Assembly (NCBI RefSeq): GCF_004134865.1
Contig: NZ_SDPO01000003.1
Coordinates: 62,001 to 126,000, forward strand
Length of the DNA stretch: 64,000 bases
Direction of reading: 5' to 3'
Origin: Agromyces fucosus
GTDB taxonomy: Bacteria; Actinomycetota; Actinomycetes; Actinomycetales; Microbacteriaceae
The translations under genes were made by a program, and so were the position numbers. This document shows, in pieces, positions 8,110 through 17,203 of the stretch (its first letter is position 1; each line of letters starts with the position of its first letter). A model generated the notes under the pieces. That model worked only from the letters and a program-made list of their open reading frames with translations, was not told where the DNA came from and searched no databases.

Positions 8110-8456
8110 GCGCACGTGCAGTCGTCGCCGGAGCAGCAGGCCGGGTCGACGACGAGCACGAGCCGCAGCAGGTCGCCGAGCGCGGGTGCGAGGTGCTCGC
8201 TCGCGAGGCGGTACGAGGTTCGACGCCCGTCGGGCACTGCCTCGACGAGTCCGCAGCCGCGCAGGCAGGCGAGCTGGTTCGACATGACCTGCCGGGAGAC
8301 GCCGAGCGACGCGGCGAGGTCCGACGGGTATGCGGGGGCCTCGCGGAGCGAGAGCAGGACTCGTGCGCGGGTCTCGTCGGAGAGCGCGTGCCCGAGGCGC
8401 GCGAGCGCCGCGGTGTGGGTCAGGGTCGCCGTCTCGGTCGCGAGGTCGTCGGTCAC
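8106..8456 (-). CDS. ArsR/SmtB family metalloregulator with C-terminal Cys cluster
   Basis: 116 residues from GTG 8456. The winged helix is typical (LGHALSDETRARVLLSLREAPAYPSDLAASLGVSRQVMSNQLACLRGCGLVEAVPDGRRTSY). Two Cys lie in or near the recognition helix turn (LACLRGCGLV), and a cluster CCSGDDCTCA closes the protein, the arrangement seen in CmtR/CadC-type sensors where C-terminal Cys bind Cd, Pb or Zn. It is the first gene of the operon with the CDF transporter and presumably represses it in the metal-free state. Confidence 0.92.
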   Translation of the reverse strand: MTDDLATETATLTHTAALARLGHALSDETRARVLLSLREAPAYPSDLAASLGVSRQVMSNQLACLRGCGLVEAVPDGRRTSYRLASEHLAPALGDLLRLVLVVDPACCSGDDCTCA

Positions 8457-8465
8457 GTCGACGAC

Positions 8466-8501
8466 GATACAGCAGATCGTGTATTCACGAAAGCCTGTAT
8501 C
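8466..8501 (-). promoter_or_regulatory. Candidate ArsR operator
   Basis: GATACAG (8466-8472) and CTGTATC (8495-8501) are perfect inverted arms. Nested inside is CGTG-TATT-CACG (8478-8489). The element lies 10 nt upstream of the ArsR GTG start, where a metal-responsive repressor would act. Confidence 0.5.
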
Positions 8502-8514
8502 AAAGGGTTGATCC

Positions 8515-9351
8515 TCAGAAGATCATCGGTCGATCGAGGTCGTCGTCGCCGATCGCGAGGTCGACGAGCACGGGCACGTGGTCGCTGGGGGCGTCGCCCT
8601 TGCGCTCGTTGCGGTGGATCGAGGCATCCGTCACGGCCTCGGCGAAGGCCGCCGACCCGAGGATGAAGTCGATGCGCAGCCCCTCGTTGCGCGGGAACTT
8701 CAGCTGCTTGTAGTCCCAGTAGGTGTAGCCCTCGGGAATGCGCGGGCGCACGACATCCGTCACCCCTGCGTTCTCGAGGGTGAAGAAGGCTTGGCGTTCG
8801 GCCGGCGAGACGTGGGTCGTCACGCCCTCGATGACGGCCGGGTCGCCATTGTCTTCATCGAGCGGTGCGATGTTGAAGTCGCCCATGAGCGCGAACGGCA
8901 CTTCGGGCCGAGCGGATGTCTCGGCGCGCGTGTACTCCGTGAGGGCCGCGAGCCAGTCGAGCTTGTACGTGTAGTGCGGGTCGCCGAGGGAACGGCCGTT
9001 GGGCACGTAGAGGCTCCACACCCGCACCCCGTCGACGGTCGCGCCGATCGCGCGCGCCTCCTGCGGCTGGTCGGGGCCCTCGAGTCCCTTGAGGAAGCCC
9101 GGCATGCCGGGGAACGCCGTCTCGACCTCGCCGATCGGCTTGCGGCTCGCGATCGCGACGCCGTTCCACTGGTTCAGCCCGTGGATCGCGACGTCGTAGC
9201 CGGCCGCCTCGAACGCCTCGATCGGGAACTGCTCGGGCTTGCACTTGATCTCCTGCATCGCGAGCACGTCGACGTCTTCGCGCACCATCCAGTCGACGGT
9301 GCGGCCCACGCGGGCGCGGATCGAGTTGACGTTCCAGGTGGCGATGCGCAT
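8515..9351 (-). CDS. xthA: Exodeoxyribonuclease III
   Basis: 278 residues, ATG 9351. It belongs to the EEP nuclease family of AP endonucleases: start MRIATWNVNSIRAR, catalytic Glu in MQEIKC, Tyr/Asn region SLYVPNGRS, GDFNIAPLDED (catalytic Asp/Asn), and terminal GLRIDFILGS...SDHVPVLVDL with the general base DH. Length matches E. coli Xth (268 aa). It cleaves at abasic sites and removes 3' blocks in base-excision repair. It lies between metal and membrane genes with no obvious operon partner. Confidence 0.95.
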   Translation of the reverse strand: MRIATWNVNSIRARVGRTVDWMVREDVDVLAMQEIKCKPEQFPIEAFEAAGYDVAIHGLNQWNGVAIASRKPIGEVETAFPGMPGFLKGLEGPDQPQEARAIGATVDGVRVWSLYVPNGRSLGDPHYTYKLDWLAALTEYTRAETSARPEVPFALMGDFNIAPLDEDNGDPAVIEGVTTHVSPAERQAFFTLENAGVTDVVRPRIPEGYTYWDYKQLKFPRNEGLRIDFILGSAAFAEAVTDASIHRNERKGDAPSDHVPVLVDLAIGDDDLDRPMIF

Positions 9352-9399
9352 GCCGTCAAGCCTATTCGGGAGCGGTGACAGGATCCTGCCGCGCTGCGC

Positions 9400-9906
9400 T
9401 CAGGACCGCCTGCCGGCGAGCCTCGGCACGACGATCCAGAGCAGCGCCGCGGCGACGAGCGCGATGCCCAGGGCGATGAAGCCCGCGATGCGACCGAGGG
9501 CGATCTCGAAGATGAACCCCGCGACGCCGACCGCGAGCAGCGTCGCCACGAGCAGGTGCGCCCGCAGGAGCCGGTCGCCGCGGCGCACGATCTGCTCCTT
9601 CCGCTGCTGTCCGAACAGCTGGCGATGCAGGATCACCGGAGCGAAGCCGAGCAGCGTCGCGGTGCATGCGAGGGCGACGAGCACGAGGTAGAGCCCGAGC
9701 TCGTAGCCGTCGAGATCGAGGAAGCGGGGCTGGAACGCCGCGGCGAGCAGGAAGCCCGTCATGATCTGCGTGCCGGTCTGCGTCGCGCGCAGTTCCTGCA
9801 GGATGTCGCTCCAGTTTCGGTCGAGGCGTTCGATGCGGGTCTCGTCGCGCCCGTCGGAGCGATCGTCGAGGTTGTCGACCGGGGAGCCGGTGCCGTCGGT
9901 GGCCAT
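9400..9906 (-). CDS. Small four-helix membrane protein (DUF6328-like)
   Basis: 168 residues, ATG 9906. A polar, charged N-terminus (~45 residues) is followed by four hydrophobic segments: [55 protein letters not shown] and [21 protein letters not shown]. The motif [32 protein letters not shown] resembles DUF6328 proteins common in actinobacteria, whose function is unknown. It is divergent from cofE with ~97 bp between starts. Confidence 0.75.
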   Translation of the reverse strand: MATDGTGSPVDNLDDRSDGRDETRIERLDRNWSDILQELRATQTGTQIMTGFLLAAAFQPRFLDLDGYELGLYLVLVALACTATLLGFAPVILHRQLFGQQRKEQIVRRGDRLLRAHLLVATLLAVGVAGFIFEIALGRIAGFIALGIALVAAALLWIVVPRLAGRRS

Positions 9907-10003
9907 GCCGGGAGGATATCGCAGCGTCGCGTGGTCGGCAGTGTTCTGGCGGGCGGAGGCCCGAAGCTGCGAAGATCGGGATACGCGAGATCCGGGGGTG
10001 GTC

Positions 10004-10789
10004 GTGAAGTTCAGCATCGAAGGCATCGAGGGTCTGCCCGAGATCGCGAAGGGGGCCGACCTCGCCGCGCTCATCGCCGATGCGACCGACCTCGGCGACG
10101 GCGACATCCTCGTCATCACCTCGAAGATCGTCTCGAAGGCCGAGGGGCGCATCGTCGCGGCCGCCGACCGCGAGCAGGCGATCACCGACGAGACGGTGCG
10201 CGTCGTCGCGAGCCGCGCCTACGACGGCGGCGTGACCAGGATCGTCGAGAACCGCCAGGGCATCATCGGCGCCGCCGCCGGCGTCGACGCGTCGAACACG
10301 CCAGATGGCACGGTGCTGCTGCTTCCGGTCGACCCGGATGCCTCGGCGCGCGCGCTCGCCACCGGTATCCGTGCGCTCACGGGCGCCCGGGTCGGCGTCA
10401 TCCTCTCCGACACCCTCGGCCGGCCGTGGCGCGAGGGCCAGACCGATCTCGCGATCGGCGCCGCCGGCGTGCACGTCTTCGACGACCTTCGCGGGTCGAC
10501 GGATGCCTCGGGCAAGCCCCTCGCCGTCACCATGCCGTGCGTGGCCGACGAGCTCGCGGGCGCCGCCGAGCTCGTGAAGGGCAAGTCGTCGGGCGTGCCC
10601 GTCGCCGTCGTGCGGGGACTCGGGCACCTCGTGGGCGACCTCGACCTGCCCGGTGCCCGGTCGATCCAGCGGCCCGCCGAACGGGACCTCTTCCGCGTGG
10701 GCGCCGATGAGGCGTACAACGAGGGGTATCGCGACGGTTTCGACGAGTCGCAGTCCGAGGGGATGCTCCGCCGCTCGCCGGTCGAGTAG
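10004..10789 (+). CDS. cofE: Coenzyme F420-0:L-glutamate ligase
   Basis: 261 residues from GTG 10004; GTG 9998 is an alternative, and a GGGGGTGG stretch lies just upstream. The protein carries the CofE hallmarks: [24 protein letters not shown], the [12 protein letters not shown] segment, and [18 protein letters not shown] (metal/GTP region). CofE adds gamma-linked glutamates to F420-0 using GTP. It is the short stand-alone form; the C-terminal nitroreductase-like domain of mycobacterial FbiB is absent. The last codons (GTC GAG TAG) are part of a repeat element. An F420-dependent oxidoreductase, cofC and fgd follow on the same strand. Confidence 0.93.
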   Translation: MKFSIEGIEGLPEIAKGADLAALIADATDLGDGDILVITSKIVSKAEGRIVAAADREQAITDETVRVVASRAYDGGVTRIVENRQGIIGAAAGVDASNTPDGTVLLLPVDPDASARALATGIRALTGARVGVILSDTLGRPWREGQTDLAIGAAGVHVFDDLRGSTDASGKPLAVTMPCVADELAGAAELVKGKSSGVPVAVVRGLGHLVGDLDLPGARSIQRPAERDLFRVGADEAYNEGYRDGFDESQSEGMLRRSPVE

Positions 10790-10828
10790 TAGGAGTCTCG
10801 ATACGCTCTTTCGTCGCGACTCGACCGG
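10778..10828. repeat. Inverted-repeat element at the cofE 3' end
   Basis: CCGGTCGAGT (10778-10787) and ACTCGACCGG (10819-10828) are perfect 10-bp inverted arms. The interior holds GTCTCGATACGC, the same words as the element at 19071-19170. The left arm supplies the cofE stop codon. It may also act as a terminator/attenuator before the next gene. Confidence 0.6.
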
Positions 10829-10849
10829 CCGTCGAGGGAGGATGGAGTC

Positions 10850-11848
10850 GTGTCAGCACACATCGGCTACGCCGCCATGCTCGAGCGGTTCCCGCCTGCA
10901 GAGGCCGTCGCGCTCAGCGCGCTCGCCGAGTCGCACGGCTTCACGGGGGTGATGGCGAGCGATCACTTCCAGCCGTGGATCCCCGCCCAGGGCGAGTCCT
11001 CCTTCGTGTGGAGCGTGCTCGGCGCGATCGGCGAACGGACCCGCGGTGACTTCGGCCCCGGCGTCACCACACCGGGGTTCCGGATGCATCCTGCCGTCGT
11101 CGCCCAGGCGAGCGCGACGCTCGCGGCGATGCATCCTGGCCGGCACTGGCTCGGCCTCGGCTCGGGCGAGGCGCTCAACGAGCACGTCGTCGGCCCCTAC
11201 TGGCCCGAGGCGCCCGAACGCATCAACCGCATGTTCGAGGCGGTCGACGTGATCAAGAAGCTCTTCGCCGGTTCGCTCGCGGGCCGCGACGTGCGCCACT
11301 CGGGTCAGCACTTCAAGCTCGAGGCGACCCGCCTCTGGACGATGCCGGCGGTCGCGCCCGAGATCCTCGTCGCGGCGTCGGGTCCGGTAACCGCGAAGCG
11401 CGCCGGCCGCACGGTCGACGGCATGATCACGATCGGGGCGCCCACCGAGAAGCTCGCCGCCCTGCTCACCCGGTTCCGCGAGGGCGCGCGCGAGGTCGGC
11501 CGCGATGCCGCGCGCATGCCGAAGGTGCTGCAGTTGCACCTCTCGTGGGCGCCCACCGACGAGCAGGCGATGCGCGACGCGCTCAGCGAGTGGCCGAACG
11601 GCGGGTTGCGCATCCCGCGCAGCGACATCCGCTCGCCCTTCGAGTTCGAGCAGCTCGCCCGCACCGTGCGACCCGAGGACTTCGCCGGGCGTATGGTCGT
11701 GTCGGCCGATCCCGACGTGCACCGGGCCGACATCCAGCGTCACCTCGACCTCGGCTTCGACCGCATCTACCTGCACAACGCAGGCCGCGACCAGGCCGCG
11801 TTCCTCGAGGTCTTCGGTCGCGACGTGCTGCCGGGGCTCCGGGCATGA
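10850..11848 (+). CDS. F420-dependent LLM-class oxidoreductase (TIGR03557-like, G6PDH family)
   Basis: 332 residues from GTG 10850 with GGGAGG upstream. It is a luciferase-like TIM barrel: SDHFQPW (as in Fgd), then [38 protein letters not shown] and [23 protein letters not shown]. These match the F420-dependent glucose-6-phosphate dehydrogenase relatives grouped as TIGR03557. The substrate is unknown; the phosphate-binding residues of true Fgd are not conserved as a block. It sits between cofE and cofC and overlaps cofC by ATGA, so it is part of the F420 operon. Confidence 0.9.
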   Translation: MSAHIGYAAMLERFPPAEAVALSALAESHGFTGVMASDHFQPWIPAQGESSFVWSVLGAIGERTRGDFGPGVTTPGFRMHPAVVAQASATLAAMHPGRHWLGLGSGEALNEHVVGPYWPEAPERINRMFEAVDVIKKLFAGSLAGRDVRHSGQHFKLEATRLWTMPAVAPEILVAASGPVTAKRAGRTVDGMITIGAPTEKLAALLTRFREGAREVGRDAARMPKVLQLHLSWAPTDEQAMRDALSEWPNGGLRIPRSDIRSPFEFEQLARTVRPEDFAGRMVVSADPDVHRADIQRHLDLGFDRIYLHNAGRDQAAFLEVFGRDVLPGLRA

Positions 11849-12513
11849 CGGCAGCGGATGCCGCGGGGCCGGTCGGGCTCTGGACCGTCGTGATCCCCGT
11901 GAAGGCGCCGGCCGGCGCGAAGACGCGGCTCGCCGCCGCGGTTCCACCGGTCGAGCGGGAGGCACTCGCCAGGGCGTTCGCGCTCGACACGATCGCCGCC
12001 GCACTCGCCGCCGGATCGGTCGCCCGCGTCGTCGTGGTCGGCGGCGATCCGACGCTCGTCGGAGCAGCCGAGTTCCTGGCCGAGCCCGTCGACGGGCCGC
12101 GTGGGCTGACATCGGCGATCGCATACGGCATCGCCCAGGTGAGAGCGGCCGACGACGAGGCCGAGCTTCGTCCGGTCGCGGTGATGCTCGGCGACCTGCC
12201 GGCCCTCGCACCCGAGGAGCTCGATGCTGCCCTCGACGCCGCGTCGCGGCACCCGCTCGCCTTCGTGCGCGACGCCGACGGCACCGGCACCACCCTCGCG
12301 ACCGCGTCGGCCGGCGTGCTGCTCGTCCCGCAGTTCGGCGTCGACTCGGCAGCGCGTCATGCCGCGGCGGGGTTCGTCGAGCTCGAGGCATCCGCCGGGC
12401 TCAGGCGCGACGTCGACACGATCGACGCGCTCGCCGAAGCCCTCGCCCTCGGGGTCGGACCGCGCACGCGCGCGGCGGCCGCGCGCATCGACGCTGCGTC
12501 CTCCCTTCTCTGA
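11845..12513 (+). CDS. cofC: 2-phospho-L-lactate/phosphoenolpyruvate guanylyltransferase
   Basis: 222 residues, ATG 11845 overlapping the previous stop (ATGA). The nucleotidyltransferase fold is visible: [16 protein letters not shown] (GTP-binding loop with the KxxxxAKTRL pattern), [24 protein letters not shown] (metal Asp) and the [15 protein letters not shown] segment. CofC/FbiD makes the activated 3-carbon donor (LPPG or EPPG) used by CofD. In actinobacteria the substrate is usually phosphoenolpyruvate. cofD itself lies 8 kb away on the other strand. Confidence 0.92.
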   Translation: MTAADAAGPVGLWTVVIPVKAPAGAKTRLAAAVPPVEREALARAFALDTIAAALAAGSVARVVVVGGDPTLVGAAEFLAEPVDGPRGLTSAIAYGIAQVRAADDEAELRPVAVMLGDLPALAPEELDAALDAASRHPLAFVRDADGTGTTLATASAGVLLVPQFGVDSAARHAAAGFVELEASAGLRRDVDTIDALAEALALGVGPRTRAAAARIDAASSLL

Positions 12514-12554
12514 TCGACGGCGCCGAGCCGCGCGGGTCGTGCGAGGATCGGAGT

Positions 12555-13574
12555 ATGACGCTCACCCTCGGATACAAGGCCTCAGCCGAGCAGTTCGCCC
12601 CGCGCGAGCTCGTCGAGATCGCGGTGGCGGCCGAAGCCAACGGCTTCGAGTCGGTGTTCACGAGCGACCACTTCCAGCCGTGGCGGCACGACGGCGGGCA
12701 CGCCCCGTTCTCGCTCACCTGGATGGCCGCCGTGGGCGAACGCACGTCGACGATCAAGATCGGCACGAGCGTCATGACGCCGACGTTCCGCTACAACCCG
12801 GCGGTGCTCGCGCAGGCGTTCGCGAGCCTCGGCTGCCTGTACCCGGGGCGCATCATCGCGGGCTTCGGCACCGGCGAGGCGCTGAACGAGATCGCGACGG
12901 GGTTCCGCGGCGCGGGCGAGCAGGAGTGGCCCGAGTTCCGTGAGCGTTTCGCGCGGCTTCGCGAGTCGGTGCGGCTCATGCGCGCGCTCTGGACCGACGA
13001 CGAGCAGGTCAGCTTCGAGGGCGAGTACTACTCGACGCACGACGCGTCGATCTACGACCGTCCGGATGTCCCGGTGCCCGTTTACATCGCCGCCGGCGGC
13101 CCGACCGTGGCCAAGTACGCGGGGCGCGCGGGCGACGGCTTCATCTGCACCTCGGGCAAGGGCATGGAGCTCTACACCGAGCAGCTCATCCCGGCCGTGA
13201 AGGAGGGCGTCGCAGCCGGCGGTCGCTCCTATGACGCGCTCGACCGCATGATCGAGATCAAGCTCTCGTACGACACCGACCGCACGGCCGCGCTCGAGAA
13301 CACGCGGTTCTGGTCGCCGCTCTCACTCACCCCCGAGCAGAAGCACTCCATCACCGACCCCGTCGAGATGGAGCGGGCCGCCGACGCGCTGCCGATCGAG
13401 CAGATCGCCAAGCGCTGGATCGTCGGCAGCGACCCCGACGAGGTCGTCGCCGGCATCAAGCAGTACGTCGACTGGGGCTTTAACCACCTCGTCTTCCACG
13501 CGCCGGGTCACGACCAGGCTCGATTCCAGGAGCTCTTCGCGCGCGACCTCGTGCCGCGACTGCGCGCGCTCTGA
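12555..13574 (+). CDS. fgd: F420-dependent glucose-6-phosphate dehydrogenase
   Basis: 339 residues, ATG 12555. It is very close to mycobacterial Fgd1: [98 protein letters not shown] and [11 protein letters not shown] are all kept. The active-site His/Glu region (HFQPW, TGEALNE) and phosphate-binding Lys/Arg (KHS...) are present. It oxidises glucose-6-phosphate and reduces F420, the main source of F420H2 in actinobacteria. It is the last gene of the cofE-LLM-cofC-fgd set. A 41-bp gap separates it from cofC. Confidence 0.96.
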   Translation: MTLTLGYKASAEQFAPRELVEIAVAAEANGFESVFTSDHFQPWRHDGGHAPFSLTWMAAVGERTSTIKIGTSVMTPTFRYNPAVLAQAFASLGCLYPGRIIAGFGTGEALNEIATGFRGAGEQEWPEFRERFARLRESVRLMRALWTDDEQVSFEGEYYSTHDASIYDRPDVPVPVYIAAGGPTVAKYAGRAGDGFICTSGKGMELYTEQLIPAVKEGVAAGGRSYDALDRMIEIKLSYDTDRTAALENTRFWSPLSLTPEQKHSITDPVEMERAADALPIEQIAKRWIVGSDPDEVVAGIKQYVDWGFNHLVFHAPGHDQARFQELFARDLVPRLRAL

Positions 13575-13603
13575 GCGGCGGCTCGGGATATCGCGACGAC
13601 CAC

Positions 13604-15448
13604 TCACGGAGCCCGGTCGACCACCAGCCCGGTGCCGCCGCCTCGACGCACGGGTTCGGCCACGGCGGTCATGAGCCCGTCGGCGTCGACCTCGATGGCC
13701 GCGACCGCACCGATCTCCGCCGGTGACCCGAAGGTGTGACCGTACGGCGTGAGCGCGGCGGCGTAGGCGTCGAGGAACGCCTGCTCTGCCGAGACGTTGA
13801 CGGTGTTGCGCTGCGACGCCCGCGGGGCTGCGACCGCCTCGGGCATGGTCATGCCGAGGTCGATGCGGTTCATGAGCACCTGCGCCACGGTCGTGATGAT
13901 CGTGGACCCGCCCGGCGAGCCGACCACGTAGCGCACGTCGCCGCCGTCGAGCACGATCGTCGGCGACATCGACGAGCGCGGGCGCTTGCCGGGTTCGACG
14001 GTGTTCGGATCCGCGGGGTTCGGCACGAAGTTGAAGTCGGTGAGCTCGTTGTTCAGGAGGAATCCGCGCCCCGGCACGGTCATGCCCGAGCCGCCCGTCT
14101 GCTCGATCGTGAGCGTGTAGGCGACGGCGTTGCCCCACTGGTCGACCACCGAGAGGTGCGTCGTCGAGATGTTCTCGGTGTCGAGGGGGTCGGCCACGGC
14201 GGCGAGCTCGCATCCCGCCGCGTCGAGCGGTGCCGGCGCCACGGGCTTGACCGACGCGGCATCCGGATCGATCACGCAGGCGCGTGCGTCTGCGAAGTCC
14301 TGGCTCAACAGGGTCTCGGTCGGCACCTCGACGAAGGCCGGGTCGCCGACGTAGGCGTTGCGGTCGGCGAAGGCGTGCGCCGTGGCCTCGAGATAGAGGT
14401 GCAGAGCCTGCGGCACCGACTCGCCCGCGAGGTCGAAGTTCTCGAGGATGTTCAGCGATTCGCCGACCGTCGTGCCGCCCGACGATGACGGCGCCATGCC
14501 GTAGACGTCGAGTCCGCGGTAGGCCACGTGCGTGGGATCCTGCTCGAGCACCTCGTACGCGGCGATGTCCTCGGCGGTGAGGTAGCCGGGGTACGCAGGC
14601 AGGGACGCCGCGGGATCGGTCTGCGGGTCCTGCGCGATGGCGGCGATCTCGTCGGCGAGGGGGCCCTCGTAGAAGACGTCGGTGCCGTGCACGGCGATCT
14701 CCCGGAGCGTCTTCGCCAGGTCGGGGTTCTTGAAGGTCGACCCGACCACCGGCGGCGCGCCGTTCGGCAGGAACAGCTCGGCGGTCGCGGGGAACGCCGC
14801 GAACCGGGCAGCGTTGGCGGCCGTCTGCTGGGCGAAGGTCTCGTCGACCCGGAATCCACGGTTGGCGAGCAGGATCGAGGGCTTCAGCATCTCGTGCAGC
14901 GACTCGGTGCCGAACCGGTCGAGCGCGGCCTCCCAGGTCGCGAGCGTGCCCGGCACGCCGACCGAGAGCCCCGACGACACGGCGGCGGCGAAGGGGTAGG
15001 GCTGGCCGGTCGCGGGGTCGATGAACGCGTCGGTCGGCATCGTCGCGGGTGCGGTCTCGCGTCCGGCGATCGTGGTGACCTCGCCGGACTCGGCGTCGAA
15101 GTACACGAGGTACCCGCCGCCGCCGATGCCGGCGCTGTAGGGCTCGGTGACGCCGAGGGCGGCGGCGGTGGCCACGGCCGCGTCGACGGCGTTCCCGCCC
15201 TTGCGCAGCACTTCCAGGCCCGCGGCGCTCGCCTCGGAGTCGACGGATGACACGGCGCCGCCGTACCCCGTCGAGGTCGACGGCGCCGGTGGTGCCGGGC
15301 GCCCGGCGGCGAGCAGGCCCGCGGGCGCGAGCGCCGACGACGGCGCCGCAGAGGCCGGAGCGGCTGTGGCGAGAGCTCCGACCGCGAGCGTGGCGGCGAG
15401 TGCTGCGCTCACGCGGCGAAGGGCGGAGCGGCGGACGACGTTGACCAT
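13604..15448 (-). CDS. ggt: Gamma-glutamyltransferase (secreted)
   Basis: 614 residues, ATG 15448 preceded by a G-rich ribosome site. A signal peptide (RRSALRRVSAALAATLAVGALATAAPASAAP) directs export. The chain has the Ntn-hydrolase GGT layout: GGNAVDAAVATAAALGVTEPYSAGIGGGGY, the glutamate-binding Arg in GRETAP, and the autoprocessing site TTHLSVVD with predicted N-terminal nucleophile Thr429. GSPGGSTII and RAS follow in the small subunit. It should hydrolyse or transfer gamma-glutamyl groups of glutathione-like peptides outside the cell. Its closeness to F420 genes is worth noting because F420 carries a gamma-glutamyl tail, but no link is shown. Confidence 0.95.
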   Translation of the reverse strand: MVNVVRRSALRRVSAALAATLAVGALATAAPASAAPSSALAPAGLLAAGRPAPPAPSTSTGYGGAVSSVDSEASAAGLEVLRKGGNAVDAAVATAAALGVTEPYSAGIGGGGYLVYFDAESGEVTTIAGRETAPATMPTDAFIDPATGQPYPFAAAVSSGLSVGVPGTLATWEAALDRFGTESLHEMLKPSILLANRGFRVDETFAQQTAANAARFAAFPATAELFLPNGAPPVVGSTFKNPDLAKTLREIAVHGTDVFYEGPLADEIAAIAQDPQTDPAASLPAYPGYLTAEDIAAYEVLEQDPTHVAYRGLDVYGMAPSSSGGTTVGESLNILENFDLAGESVPQALHLYLEATAHAFADRNAYVGDPAFVEVPTETLLSQDFADARACVIDPDAASVKPVAPAPLDAAGCELAAVADPLDTENISTTHLSVVDQWGNAVAYTLTIEQTGGSGMTVPGRGFLLNNELTDFNFVPNPADPNTVEPGKRPRSSMSPTIVLDGGDVRYVVGSPGGSTIITTVAQVLMNRIDLGMTMPEAVAAPRASQRNTVNVSAEQAFLDAYAAALTPYGHTFGSPAEIGAVAAIEVDADGLMTAVAEPVRRGGGTGLVVDRAP

Positions 15449-15551
15449 TTGGGACCCCCCGAATCGGGTACAACCTGCTGGATGACCTCACCGTAGACCT
15501 CCCCACCGCGGGCGGCAACGGGTTGAGGTGATCCGGGTCGCGCCCCGCCGG

Positions 15552-16037
15552 TCAGCGCAGCCCGGGTCGGTTCACGCTCGGCGGCAGCGCGCAGTAGTCG
15601 TAGAAGAACCGGCTCGGTGCCGCGTCGTCCGTGACGTCGACGATGACGGATGCCCCGGAGTGCGGCAGTTCGTCGCCGGCCATGAGCCACACCGAGAAGT
15701 GCCAGATTCCGCGCACGGCATCGTCGAGCAGTCCCGGCCCGTCGGCGACGAGCACCGAGTCGTCGGAAGCCCCGGGCATGGTGCCTGCGCGAAACGGCTC
15801 GATGATCTCGGCGCGCAGGGAGGCTTCGTCGACCGGGCCGACGGATGCACGTACCACCGTCTGTCCGCGTGCGGCCAGCGCGGACGCGAGGTCGTCGGCG
15901 AAGCCGGCGGCATCGGCCGTCGCCGCGGCGTCGACCGCGATGAGCCGGCGCCCCCGCGATGCATGGTGCAGGAACTCCTCGGCGATGCCGTCGAGCAGCT
16001 GGTCGCGGGGCTGCGCCTCGTACGCGGTTCGCGTCAT
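15552..16037 (-). CDS. Uridine-kinase-like P-loop protein with degenerate Walker A
   Basis: 161 residues, ATG 16037. The overall order resembles small uridine kinase/P-loop proteins of Microbacteriaceae: RLIAVDAA...GFADDLASALAARGQTVVRASVG, then FRAGTMPG, SVLVADGPGLL, WHFSVWLMA and a C-terminal Arg-rich region. The loop that should read GxxGxGKT/S is VDAAATADAAGF, lacking the Gly pattern and the Lys. ATP binding is therefore doubtful; the protein may be catalytically dead or use a different site. It is also shorter than most relatives (~200 aa). Confidence 0.65.
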   Translation of the reverse strand: MTRTAYEAQPRDQLLDGIAEEFLHHASRGRRLIAVDAAATADAAGFADDLASALAARGQTVVRASVGPVDEASLRAEIIEPFRAGTMPGASDDSVLVADGPGLLDDAVRGIWHFSVWLMAGDELPHSGASVIVDVTDDAAPSRFFYDYCALPPSVNRPGLR

Positions 16038-16146
16038 CCCTTCAGGCTACGCGCCCGCGGAGGGGCGCTGGCCCGATCGTCTTCACGTGCGATCGGTTGC
16101 GAGTCGAGCCTGCTGAATGGGTGTGCCGCGGGGGGTGGATCGGCTT

Positions 16147-16803
16147 TCACGCCCAGAGCTGCCGTCGATCCCATCCGGACTCGGTTCGCTCGTACCGCAA
16201 CCTCAGGTGGTTTCGGCTGGGATCGCCTTGCCAGAATTCGACGCTCGCGGGCCTGACACACCACACGGTCCACTCCGTCGTCGTGAGGCCGGGTTCCGAC
16301 TCGAGTCGTGCGAGGTTGCCCGCGACGATGCGGTCTCGTTCCTCGAGGTCGAGGAGGGGTGCGCTCTGGCGGCCTGCCAGTGCGATCGCCTTCGCCGCCG
16401 GGTTGCGGGCGATGAAATCCGAGGCGGACTCGGCCGGGGTCGCCCGCTCGGCGAGACCTCGTACGCGAATGGATCGGGCCAGGGGCGACCAGTAGAACGT
16501 GAGCGCGACGTGCGGGTTGGCGTCGAGTTGCTTGCCTTTCGCCGAATCGTCTCCGGTGGCGATCTCGAAGGACCCGTCTGCGGTCACGTCTTTGAGCACG
16601 AGGACGCGCGCATCCGGTCGTCCTTCGCGGTCGACGGTCGACAGCGTGAGTGCGTGCGGCTCGGGGACCTCGGCAGCGAGCGCGGCGTCCAGCCAGTCGA
16701 CGAACAGTTCCTGCGGTTCATCGGGCGCGGTCAGCGGATCGAAGCGCGGTGGCTGGCCCACGATGGATGGCGTGCTTCGCAGGCGGTCGCGGAGTGTCGT
16801 CAT
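16147..16803 (-). CDS. Pyridoxamine 5'-phosphate oxidase family protein (PdxH-like)
   Basis: 218 residues from ATG 16803. The split-barrel FMN-binding motifs are present: ALTLSTVDREGRPDARVLVLKDV, SAKGKQLDANPHVALTFYWSPLARSIRVRGLAERA and VEFWQGDPSRNHLRLRY, with the terminal domain WDRRQLWA matching the PdxH C-terminus. The canonical RLHDR segment reads SRNHLRLRY, so true PNP/PMP oxidase activity is likely but not certain; related phenazine or F420-type enzymes are alternatives. It would convert pyridoxamine 5'-phosphate to PLP with FMN and O2. Confidence 0.82.
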   Translation of the reverse strand: MTTLRDRLRSTPSIVGQPPRFDPLTAPDEPQELFVDWLDAALAAEVPEPHALTLSTVDREGRPDARVLVLKDVTADGSFEIATGDDSAKGKQLDANPHVALTFYWSPLARSIRVRGLAERATPAESASDFIARNPAAKAIALAGRQSAPLLDLEERDRIVAGNLARLESEPGLTTTEWTVWCVRPASVEFWQGDPSRNHLRLRYERTESGWDRRQLWA

Positions 16804-16941
16804 GGTCCCAGCTTCGCACTGGCCTGCGAGATGGCGGTCCATGCAGCGGTTCGCGTCCTTCTCCCGGCCTCTGCACGCCAGGGATCCAGGCTCCGGCGCG
16901 AGCAGGTGTGGTGGAGAGCCCTGGCACTTCGTGAAATGCGC

Positions 16942-16960
16942 CGTCGGCTCCGAGCCGACG
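16942..16960. other. Perfect 9-bp-arm hairpin
   Basis: CGTCGGCTC and GAGCCGACG flank a single C. The element lies in the ~200-bp gap between the PdxH-like start and a small membrane ORF. The rest of this gap shows nothing I can name. With so short a loop it is better read as a protein-binding palindrome than an RNA hairpin. Confidence 0.4.
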
Positions 16961-17000
16961 TCGCAGGCCGATCGCGCCCTATGCTCACCGCATAGACTTC

Positions 17001-17135
17001 TTGCTGTGGGGCATCGCGCTGTGCGTCTTCTTCGGCGGTATCAGCGTCATCGGAGCGCTGCGCCGGATCGCGGACGCGACCGAGGAGATCGCACGCAACA
17101 CGCGCGAGCGTGCAGAGGCCGACGCGCCGCAGTAG
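17001..17135 (+). CDS. Possible 44-aa single-helix membrane protein
   Basis: The reading frame from TTG 17001 encodes LWGIALCVFFGGISVIGAL, a clear transmembrane helix, then an amphipathic charged stretch RRIADATEEIARNTRERAEAD. This membrane-helix plus EEIARNTR pattern is common in small actinobacterial membrane proteins. No ATG or GTG start exists in frame before the stop at 16932, and no ribosome site is obvious, so the start is uncertain. Codon use (GC-rich third positions) supports coding. Confidence 0.4.
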   Translation: MLWGIALCVFFGGISVIGALRRIADATEEIARNTRERAEADAPQ

Positions 17136-17150
17136 GTCCGCCGGCGCCCG

Positions 17151-17198
17151 GCATCCGGCTCGCCCGACATCCGACTCGCCCGGCATCCGGCTCGCCCG
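17151..17198. repeat. Three tandem 16-bp units
   Basis: Units at 17151-17166, 17167-17182 and 17183-17198 read GCATCCGGCTCGCCCG, ACATCCGACTCGCCCG and GCATCCGGCTCGCCCG. The array fills the gap between the small membrane ORF and the 3' end of the ABC ATPase. It is a likely replication-slippage repeat. Confidence 0.7.
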
Positions 17199-17203
17199 GT
17201 GCG

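Noticed and set aside
13604..15448. Gamma-glutamyltransferase as an F420 tail-processing enzyme
   Set aside because: Its signal peptide places it outside the cell and family role is glutathione-type peptides. Proximity to cofE/fgd alone is weak evidence.
17151..17198. CRISPR or iteron array
   Set aside because: The three 16-bp units are tandem without spacers, and no replication gene is near.
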